Assembly: GCA_030631875.1 (NCBI GenBank)
Contig: DAOVKH010000045.1
Span: forward strand, 1 to 9,966
Length of the DNA: 9,966 bases
Source of the DNA: Deltaproteobacteria bacterium
Lineage (GTDB): Bacteria; Desulfobacterota; GWC2-55-46; DRQE01
Direction: 5' to 3'
The notes beneath the pieces are model-generated. The model had not been told where the DNA came from. It made no database searches and was given only the letters and a program-made list of their open reading frames with translations. The translations under genes were made by a program, and so were the position numbers. This document shows positions 1 through 5,663 of the stretch, one piece after another (positions within the stretch are counted from its first letter, which is position 1; the number at the start of each line of letters is the position of its first letter).

Positions 1-444
1 GGCTTTCCGGGAGAGCGTGAAGAGGACTTTCTTGCTACAATGAAGTTGATAGAAGATATTCGATTTGATTTAATATTTTCATTCAGGTATTCGCCACGCC
101 CCGGGACAAAGGCCGCGGATTTTACAGACGAAGTAGAGGAGCTTGAGGGTAAACGCAGACTCGACATACTTCAATCAAGGCAGAAGGAGATAACTGCCGA
201 AAAATTAAATGCACTCGTAGGGCTCGTAACCGACGTACTCGTCGAAGGGCCGAGTAGGGCCTCCGCAGAGACTAATGGTAGTGAGCTTCAGGGGAGAACT
301 CCGTGCAATAGAGTCGTTAACTTCGTGGGCGAGAGATCCATTGTAGGTTCTGTAGTTAAGGTTAAAGTAACCGAAGCCTGTACGAATTCCCTTAAAGGGG
401 CGTTGGCTGATACTACAGGCAGAGAAGAAAAGGGCGCGGCGTGA
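1..444 (+). CDS. miaB: MiaB, tRNA-2-methylthio-N6-dimethylallyladenosine synthase, C-terminal part (5' truncated by window)
   Basis: The reading frame is open from base 1, so the gene begins outside the window; the ATG at 40 is internal. The visible 147 codons cover the end of the radical SAM domain and the C-terminal TRAM domain. The first residues read GFPGEREEDF, followed by FSFRYSPRPGTKAADF. Both blocks are hallmarks of MiaB-type methylthiotransferases. The TRAM region ends with GRTPCNRVVNF, matching the usual GRT..NRVVNF block. MiaB is a cytoplasmic iron-sulfur enzyme that adds a methylthio group at position 2 of i6A37 in tRNAs reading UNN codons. The cluster-binding CxxxCxxC motif would lie upstream and cannot be checked. 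The TGA stop at 442-444 is 4 bp before the next ATG, so the two genes are probably co-transcribed. RimO or MtaB are alternatives, but the NRVVNF block favours MiaB. Confidence 0.93.
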   Translation, partial: GFPGEREEDFLATMKLIEDIRFDLIFSFRYSPRPGTKAADFTDEVEELEGKRRLDILQSRQKEITAEKLNALVGLVTDVLVEGPSRASAETNGSELQGRTPCNRVVNFVGERSIVGSVVKVKVTEACTNSLKGALADTTGREEKGAA

Positions 445-448
445 GTCT

Positions 449-949
449 ATGTTAATTGAGATGGAACTTAAGGGGCTGGTGGTAGACCCGATTACAAAAG
501 CCCCTGTAATAATGCTCGAAGAGGTTGATGGAAAGAAGACACTCTCCATATGGATAGGTGTATTGGAGGCAAGCTCCATAGCGGCCGAGCTTGAGAACCT
601 AAAGTTTTCTCGCCCCATGACGCACGACCTCGTAAAGGAGGCCTTCTCCAAGACGGGTATCTCTATGCGCAGGATAGAGATAAGTGATTTGAAGGATAAT
701 ATATTTTACGCTACGATATTTGTGGAGCAGGGCGGCACGGAAGTAAAACTTGACGCGCGTCCGAGTGATGCCATAGCACTGGCACTTCGCATGAAGGCAG
801 AGATATTTGTTGAAAGCACCGTAGTTGAGCGTGCCAAGAGTGTTACAACAAATGAAAAGAACTTAGCGTCAAAGGAAGATAAGACCGGTAAGTGGTCTGA
901 GATACTTAAAGACCTCTCGCCTGATTCCTTTGGCAAATATAAGATGTAG
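449..949 (+). CDS. Bifunctional nuclease family protein (DUF151/BFN domain)
   Basis: This 166-residue protein carries the DUF151 (BFN) domain across about residues 1-130. Diagnostic blocks are MELKGLVVDPITKAPVIML near the N-terminus, the LSIWIGVLEASSIAAELE segment, RPMTHDL, the DLKDNIFYA segment, and RPSDAIALALRMKAEIFV. Family members such as Thermotoga TM0160 are small soluble proteins. A plant homologue was reported with DNase and RNase activity, but the bacterial role is not settled. The last ~35 residues are a Lys/Glu-rich tail, probably a flexible extension. No signal peptide is visible. The ATG at 449 is preceded only by a weak GAG-type ribosome site; a second in-frame ATG at 461 is possible. 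Many bacteria place a DUF151 gene directly after miaB, which fits here. The family call is secure, the biochemical activity is not. Confidence 0.93.
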   Translation: MLIEMELKGLVVDPITKAPVIMLEEVDGKKTLSIWIGVLEASSIAAELENLKFSRPMTHDLVKEAFSKTGISMRRIEISDLKDNIFYATIFVEQGGTEVKLDARPSDAIALALRMKAEIFVESTVVERAKSVTTNEKNLASKEDKTGKWSEILKDLSPDSFGKYKM

Positions 950-952
950 GAG
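948..952 (+). promoter_or_regulatory. Ribosome binding site AGGAG bearing on the start of the gene at 956/968
   Basis: TAGGAGCTATTG overlaps the stop codon of the DUF151 gene. AGGAG lies only 3 bases before the TTG at 956 and 15 bases before the in-frame ATG at 968. Neither spacing is ideal, so the true start of the downstream gene is ambiguous by four codons. Confidence 0.5.
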
Positions 953-955
953 CTA

Positions 956-1999
956 TTGGGTAAGAGTATGTCAACTACAGGTAATGATATAAGGAAGAAT
1001 ACCTCCGTCACCATAGGACTCTCAAGGGGGGCTTACGGCGCGCGTTTCTATGACTCGTTCTTTACAAACGAGTTTGCGAAGCTTGAGACCGCGCGGTGTG
1101 AAAGATACGCCTCGATCTACTCCATAATACTGATACACATAGGCGACTTTGATAACGGCGATCGTGAACCAACTAAGCGAGAACTCGATGATTTCATGAA
1201 GACGATGGTCGCCGAGATAACCGATGTCGTGCGTAACTGCGACGTGGCCGGCCTTATAGAAGAGAGAAAGATTCTTGTAGTCCTGCCCCGAACCGACTAC
1301 TTAGGCTCTCTCATTACAATCAAGAAACTTACTCGCGCCCTTGAGCCGGTTACGGTTAAAGGACACCCCTATGCCTCGTTGATCTTTACTCAGGCGACAT
1401 ACCCGCAGGACGCCAAGGGGTATACTGAACTCTTGAATGTAGCCATGAAGCGTATAGAGATATCAAAGGACTCGCTTTGGGAGAGAGACAAGCTTAAGAC
1501 GAGGCTCTTTTGGGAGGTCGTCGCTCACTTTACCGGTGGCACACTTAACGGCTTCGACCACACTACATTTGAACTCGGTGCGAATGAAAAACTCGGTCAC
1601 GAATTTCTTGAGAAGATAAATAAAGTTATAGTAGAGGACGTAGGGCGAAATGCCGGTAGCAGAGGGATCCTCTATATAGCTCCGCCGAGTATCAAGACCG
1701 ATATGCCGATACTCAACACCATAGCTACGGTAGGGAAGACGGCGACTAAAATATTCGTAGTCGGCACGAAGAAAGACCCCGAGCTTGAGATGCGAAACGC
1801 CACGGGCATAACGATAACCGATCCGAGAATGTCGGGCTTTTACTTCACCTTCTTTATAAACGCTCAGGCGGCCTATGCGATTATATGTAAAGAGGTCTGG
1901 GGTGATATCTATACCTGCTTTCACACATCCAACCCATACATTGTAGAGGGGCTTATAACGAAGTTCCAGAGAGATTCTATGCTTCAGGAGCAACTATAA
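956..1999 (+). CDS. Protein with degenerate GGDEF-like domain and unrecognised C-terminal domain
   Basis: The protein is 347 residues from the TTG at 956, or 343 from the ATG at 968. Residues ~28-130 follow the GGDEF (diguanylate cyclase) pattern. There is an N-terminal helix FYDSFFTNEFAKLETARCERY, a strand IILIHIGDFD, a helix ending VVRNCDVAGL, then ILVVLPRTDYLGSLITIKKL, matching the usual 'AVLLPETD..GA...A..L'. The catalytic sequence is gone. The signature position reads EERKI (residues 102-106), and the metal-binding Asp positions of the first strand are His61 and Gly63. Cyclic-di-GMP synthesis is therefore not expected. Residues ~165-347 form an apparent alpha/beta domain I do not recognise, with the blocks GILYIAPPSIKTDMPIL and KIFVVGTKKDPELEMRNA. 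No transmembrane segment or signal peptide is seen. The stop is 2 bp before the receiver-PATAN gene, so the two products probably work together. A role as a non-catalytic signalling partner is inference. Confidence 0.75.
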   Translation: MGKSMSTTGNDIRKNTSVTIGLSRGAYGARFYDSFFTNEFAKLETARCERYASIYSIILIHIGDFDNGDREPTKRELDDFMKTMVAEITDVVRNCDVAGLIEERKILVVLPRTDYLGSLITIKKLTRALEPVTVKGHPYASLIFTQATYPQDAKGYTELLNVAMKRIEISKDSLWERDKLKTRLFWEVVAHFTGGTLNGFDHTTFELGANEKLGHEFLEKINKVIVEDVGRNAGSRGILYIAPPSIKTDMPILNTIATVGKTATKIFVVGTKKDPELEMRNATGITITDPRMSGFYFTFFINAQAAYAIICKEVWGDIYTCFHTSNPYIVEGLITKFQRDSMLQEQL

Positions 2000-2001
2000 T
2001 T

Positions 2002-3570
2002 ATGTCCGAGACAGCTAATAATCCATATATACTCCTTGCCCTCTTTGAAGATGACGAGGTTCAGGCCTTCGCCGACTTGCTTAAGACCAAAGGTCACGAA
2101 ACACGCCACGTGAGTGACGGGGCAAGAGCCATGGATATGATCTTAAAAGATCCGCCGACACTTATAGTCGTAGACACGTTACTTCCCGTCGTAAATGGCG
2201 AACGTTTATTCCAAACGCTAAAGGATAATCCTCATACAAAGAATATTCCGTTTTTATTTATATCCTATAAGCAGGCCGAGATAAAGGGCTTTAGGGGTGG
2301 AACGGATATATTCATCATTCGTCCTTTTCAGTGGGAAGAGGTTTACGGATATATAAAGCAGGCCCTGCACTTTAGCATTAAAGAAGGGGCTAAGTTTGAA
2401 GAAAAGCATATCCAAGGCAACCTCTCGCATATGCCGCTCGTCGATATACTGCAGGTCTTGGACTTTAATAAGAAGGAAGGTACTGTAACCATAACTCACG
2501 GCAAGGAGAAGGCCGTTATATACGTTAAGGGCGGACAGGTCTGTAACGTAACGCTCGGTAAGTGCGAGGGCGAGAAGGCCGTCTATAGAATCTTTACCTG
2601 GAATGAAGGAAGCTTTGTCTTCGAGCCGGTAAAGGTTACGATGCTTAAAAAGATAGATATTCCTACGGGAAACCTCTTGATGGAGGGGATGCGTCAGCTC
2701 GACGAACTTGAAAAATCAAGTAAGATATTCCCTGCCGATAGTGACGTTCTTCGCGCTAAGGTCGATACAAGCGCGCTCCCAAAGGGGTTGAAGCCTATCA
2801 TATACGAAGTTCTTCTTGTATTGGGAACGCACTCGCGAGTTAAAGATATCGTAGATAAGTGTAAGGTGCCGGACCTTGAGGTCTACCAGACTATACAGAA
2901 CCTGATAGAGCGCAAGATACTTGAAAAGACAGATGAGGTCATAGATGAAAGTAAGGTTGTAGAAGAGTTTATCGCTCCCGGAGATGCGCTGAAGATAAAG
3001 GATAAGGTCATAGCGTACGGTTCCGACAGGATGTCGGTCAGCCACGGTTATATCTTCGTCATATCGACCTCCACAGATCTCTCCAGGAACTTAATGAAAG
3101 CATCGGTGGATATCTCCGGCTTCCATCCAAAGTACGACCTTCTGGACGATACGAATTTAGATGAATATGCCATGGGAGAGACAGGGCATATACGCCTCTA
3201 TGGAGAACTTGATATGATCTTCTTTGCACTTGCACCTATGGCAGGACTCTGGCCACTACAGAAGTCTTTTCTTTCTCACCTTACAGGGGTACTCGTACTA
3301 TGGGATGAGAGAGGCGAGGCGACCTTAGAAGACATTCAATCAATAAAGAATTTGATAGCATTGAAGAAGGATGTAATCGTCAGGCATGTATATTGCGGAG
3401 GCGGTGAGCTTGATGATAATTCTAAGGCAAGGTACGCCAAGGCCTTTGACTTAAGTCCGAGTGACAGTATAGATATATTCAGCTCTATATCCAAGAACGG
3501 TGTTGTAGACATGTTTAAATCTTTCTTCAATGAGATGGCAGTAGGCACTCAAAGAGCGGAAGGTAGCTAA
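2002..3570 (+). CDS. Receiver-PATAN (DUF4388) signalling protein with C-terminal degenerate GTPase-like domain
   Basis: The protein has 522 residues. Residues ~8-122 form a response-regulator receiver domain with acidic pair Asp17/Asp18, phospho-acceptor Asp58 (VVDTLLP) and Ser88 at the Thr/Ser position. Arg107 in IIRPF replaces the normally conserved Lys. Residues ~137-240 match a PATAN/DUF4388 domain (IQGNLSHMPLVDILQVL, then AVIYVKGGQV and FTWNEGSFVFEP). Residues ~258-318 look like a small helical, winged-helix-like segment. Residues ~335-510 resemble an MglA/Ras-type fold. A strand-loop-helix sits at the P-loop position but without GxxxxGK[ST]. It is followed by IRLYGELDMIFFALAPMAGL and a VLVLWDER strand that mimic the switch II and 'VFVAD' blocks. 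PATAN proteins are common in deltaproteobacterial and cyanobacterial signalling, often beside MglA-like GTPases. AGGAG at 1986-1990 is 11 bases before the ATG. The receiver and PATAN calls are good; the GTPase-like call is tentative. Confidence 0.85.
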   Translation: MSETANNPYILLALFEDDEVQAFADLLKTKGHETRHVSDGARAMDMILKDPPTLIVVDTLLPVVNGERLFQTLKDNPHTKNIPFLFISYKQAEIKGFRGGTDIFIIRPFQWEEVYGYIKQALHFSIKEGAKFEEKHIQGNLSHMPLVDILQVLDFNKKEGTVTITHGKEKAVIYVKGGQVCNVTLGKCEGEKAVYRIFTWNEGSFVFEPVKVTMLKKIDIPTGNLLMEGMRQLDELEKSSKIFPADSDVLRAKVDTSALPKGLKPIIYEVLLVLGTHSRVKDIVDKCKVPDLEVYQTIQNLIERKILEKTDEVIDESKVVEEFIAPGDALKIKDKVIAYGSDRMSVSHGYIFVISTSTDLSRNLMKASVDISGFHPKYDLLDDTNLDEYAMGETGHIRLYGELDMIFFALAPMAGLWPLQKSFLSHLTGVLVLWDERGEATLEDIQSIKNLIALKKDVIVRHVYCGGGELDDNSKARYAKAFDLSPSDSIDIFSSISKNGVVDMFKSFFNEMAVGTQRAEGS

Positions 3571-3575
3571 CAACT

Positions 3576-4229
3576 ATGGCTGCTGATTATATAGACCTTC
3601 ATACACACACTCTGCACTCTGACGGAGTCTTATTGCCATCGGAGCTTGCCGTAAGGGCAGAGTCCATAGGTTATAGCACACTTGGCATTACCGATCACGT
3701 CGATAGCTCTAATCTTGAATCTGTCGCAAAGAGGATACTTGAGTTTGCGGCTTCCTATAATGCCACTGAGAGTTCACTTAAGATAATACCCGGCGTTGAG
3801 ATAACGCACGTCCAGCCCAGAGAGATTGCCGATATAGTTACCGAGGCCAGAGCTTACGGCGTAAAGCTCATAGTCCTTCACGGCGAGACGATAGTCGAAC
3901 CGGTAATTAAGGGGACGAATATGGCCGCCATACGCGCCAGAGTAGACATCTTGGCGCACCCCGGGCTCATAACCGACGAAGAGTGTGAACTGGCCAAGAG
4001 CAATAACGTAGCACTTGAGATTACGACAAGGCGCGGACATTCGCTTACGAACGGCCATGTTGCACTTATGGCAAAGCGCCACGAGGTTGCGCTCGTGCTT
4101 AATACCGACGCCCACGCCCCCGGAGATCTCGCCACAGAAGAGTTCGCGCGCAGTGTTGCCATGGGCGCTGGAATATACGACTTTAAAGGATTGATGGATA
4201 ATGCTAAGAGACTCATTGAAGGGCTTTAA
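3576..4229 (+). CDS. PHP-domain metal-dependent phosphoesterase (histidinol-phosphatase-like)
   Basis: The 217-residue protein is essentially one PHP domain. The full set of metal ligands is visible: His9 and His11 in DLHTHTLHSDG, Asp16, His41 in GITDHVD, Glu75 in IIPGVEITHV, His102 in VLHGETIVEP, His128 in ILAHPGLI, and Asp178 and His180 in LNTDAHAPGD. This nine-ligand pattern is that of trinuclear PHP phosphoesterases (YcdX, PolX and histidinol phosphatase relatives), so an active hydrolase is expected. The HGETIVEPV..GTN block is typical of the stand-alone group often annotated 'histidinol phosphate phosphatase domain-containing protein'. The real substrate is unknown, and no histidine-biosynthesis gene is nearby. 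It is predicted cytoplasmic, with no signal peptide. GGAAGG at 3558-3563 is 12 bases before the ATG. The 3' end overlaps the next gene by 29 bases in another frame, indicating tight coupling. Confidence 0.93.
   Translation: MAADYIDLHTHTLHSDGVLLPSELAVRAESIGYSTLGITDHVDSSNLESVAKRILEFAASYNATESSLKIIPGVEITHVQPREIADIVTEARAYGVKLIVLHGETIVEPVIKGTNMAAIRARVDILAHPGLITDEECELAKSNNVALEITTRRGHSLTNGHVALMAKRHEVALVLNTDAHAPGDLATEEFARSVAMGAGIYDFKGLMDNAKRLIEGL
4185..4190 (+). promoter_or_regulatory. Ribosome binding site AAAGGA inside the PHP gene, for the propeller gene start at 4201
   Basis: AAAGGA lies 10 bases before the ATG at 4201, inside the coding end of the PHP gene. It supports the 29-base overlap start over the in-frame TTG at 4216. 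The basic stretch after the start is part of a plausible signal-peptide n-region. Confidence 0.6.
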
Positions 4230-5595
4230 AGAGAAGAAAAAAAGAGCGAAGGTTTTAGCAGTAACTTTAATGTCGTCATTTGTAATCCTTGCTTTCGCGG
4301 GAGTCGCCACGGCAGAGGAGTTGCCTCTAATTGCAAGTGATAACGCCTTAACTCAAAGCAATGACGATGGCTTTATACTCGATGCCGACGAGCTTCTTAT
4401 AGAAGACGACTTTGAGCTTGAAGAGTTAGCCTCAGAGACCGATAACGAAGTCTCCTATGCCACACACCTTTTAAATCCAATGAGGACGGCCGTCCTTGAC
4501 GAAGGAGCTTTTACCCTTTCAATAGATGAAGTCTGGAGCAAGGGGCTTCGTCCATTTATCTATCGCCTTAAGCGACGCTACGATGGTGTTCTATCAAGGC
4601 CGGTAATATATAAAGATACGCTCTTTACAGGCTCCGCAAAGAAACGCCTATACGCCTTTGATATGAAGGACGGTAAAGCTCGTTGGAGCTTTAAGGCTAA
4701 AAGCAATATAGTAGCTTCTCCTTCGGTCACCGATGAGATGGTTTGCTTTGGTACTAAGGGCGGAGTATTCCACTGCCTTAAGACCGAAACGGGCGAAGAG
4801 CTTTGGAGTGTTAAGGTTAAAGGTGAGGTACTATCGTCGCCCATCTTTACCGATACGGCCGTATACTTTACGTCAACCAATAATAGGATACATGGCTTCG
4901 ATAGAATGAGCGGAGAGCCGTTATGGGTATATACGCACGATTCGCTTAGCTATGTATATCCGCGCATCATAAGTTCTCCTGCATACTCCAACGGCCGTCT
5001 CTTTGTATTATTCGGCGATGGTACAGTGGTTTCTATTGAGGCTAAGAGCGGAAGGCTTAATTGGAAGGAGCGCGTACTTAAGGCTCCGGTGGCTTCGACG
5101 GCTTCAAGAAAGACACCGCTCTTAGATGTAGAAGGCGAGCGTCTATACGTGATAGACGATGCGGGCAGGGTTTTGGCATTGAATGCCCTAAGCGGAGAAG
5201 TGGAAGAACGCTACGCCGGCGACTCGGTTACGGATTTTACCGTCTATGAAGGTGTGCTCTATACGCTCAATGCCGATAAGGTAGAGGCCATCGATAAAGC
5301 GACCGGCACTATTCTTTGGAGGAGTCAATTGAGAGAAGGTGGGGTAGGGCGTGCCATCGCAATAGCCGGAGAGTACTTAGTAGTAACATCCAATGGAGAC
5401 CATAAGCCATGGGGTATCTCTAACTTTAATAAACGCGTTGGTTATCTCGATATACTATCAAGAAGTAACGGCGAAGAACTTTGGCAAAGACGCCTCAGCT
5501 CTAAGGTTCTGAGCGAGCCGTATATATACGACAATAGCCTTGCCGTAGTTACCGTGAAGGGAAGACTCAGCGTCTTCCAGCCCAGCCGCAAATAA
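4201..5595 (+). CDS. Exported PQQ-repeat (BamB-like) beta-propeller protein
   Basis: The protein has 464 residues. Residues 1-38 are a signal peptide: a basic n-region (KGFKEKKKRAK), a hydrophobic core from Val18, and a likely cleavage ATA|EE after Ala38. No lipobox Cys is present, so it is probably soluble in the periplasm or extracellular. Residues ~39-85 are strongly acidic and probably flexible. The rest is a PQQ-like propeller. The repeat motif [T/S/N]G..LW or a variant occurs at about residues 157, 197, 237, 283, 331, 368 and 423, seven in all, and the fifth lacks the Trp. Motifs such as YAFDMKDGKARW and CLKTETGEELW are typical. Relatives include BamB (outer-membrane assembly) and PQQ-dependent dehydrogenases. 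The dehydrogenase N-terminal features are absent, so a binding or scaffold role is more likely than quinoprotein catalysis. Its partner is unknown. Confidence 0.9.
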   Translation: MLRDSLKGFKEKKKRAKVLAVTLMSSFVILAFAGVATAEELPLIASDNALTQSNDDGFILDADELLIEDDFELEELASETDNEVSYATHLLNPMRTAVLDEGAFTLSIDEVWSKGLRPFIYRLKRRYDGVLSRPVIYKDTLFTGSAKKRLYAFDMKDGKARWSFKAKSNIVASPSVTDEMVCFGTKGGVFHCLKTETGEELWSVKVKGEVLSSPIFTDTAVYFTSTNNRIHGFDRMSGEPLWVYTHDSLSYVYPRIISSPAYSNGRLFVLFGDGTVVSIEAKSGRLNWKERVLKAPVASTASRKTPLLDVEGERLYVIDDAGRVLALNALSGEVEERYAGDSVTDFTVYEGVLYTLNADKVEAIDKATGTILWRSQLREGGVGRAIAIAGEYLVVTSNGDHKPWGISNFNKRVGYLDILSRSNGEELWQRRLSSKVLSEPYIYDNSLAVVTVKGRLSVFQPSRK

Positions 5596-5663
5596 AGGCG
5601 AGGGGGTTTCGTAAAGATACCGTCAGCGATTACTTACTCTAAATTGAGGCATTTTAAAATACA
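5596..5663 (+). other. 68-bp intergenic gap, the only real gap in the window
   Basis: No convincing hairpin, T-run or promoter is seen. A TAAAAT (5655-5660) lies only 3 bases before the ATG, and no good -35 partner sits at 16-18 bp. An in-frame TAA at 5655-5657 rules out an upstream extension of the GH57 gene. GAGG at 5646-5649 is a weak, distant ribosome site. Confidence 0.5.

Noticed and set aside
205..651. 148-codon minus-strand reading frame across the miaB/DUF151 junction
   Set aside because: It covers strongly conserved MiaB and DUF151 coding sequence on the other strand, so it is a shadow.
1463..1993. 176-codon minus-strand reading frame
   Set aside because: It lies wholly inside the pseudo-GGDEF gene, antisense, with no recognisable domain; it is a shadow of the real gene.
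3774..4310. 178-codon minus-strand reading frame over the PHP and propeller gene junction
   Set aside because: It is antisense to two well-supported genes and its translation matches no family I recognise.
4201..5595. PQQ-dependent alcohol dehydrogenase
   Set aside because: The protein is too short and lacks the dehydrogenase N-terminal and disulfide features. Only the propeller repeat is shared, so a BamB-like call is safer.
5630..5660. Possible promoter (TTACTT ... TAAAAT) before the GH57 gene
   Set aside because: The spacer would be 19 bp with a weak -35, and the transcript would start at or after the ATG. Not supported without mapping data.
5596..5663. Possible terminator after the propeller gene
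   Set aside because: No GC-rich inverted repeat followed by a T-run can be found in the gap.
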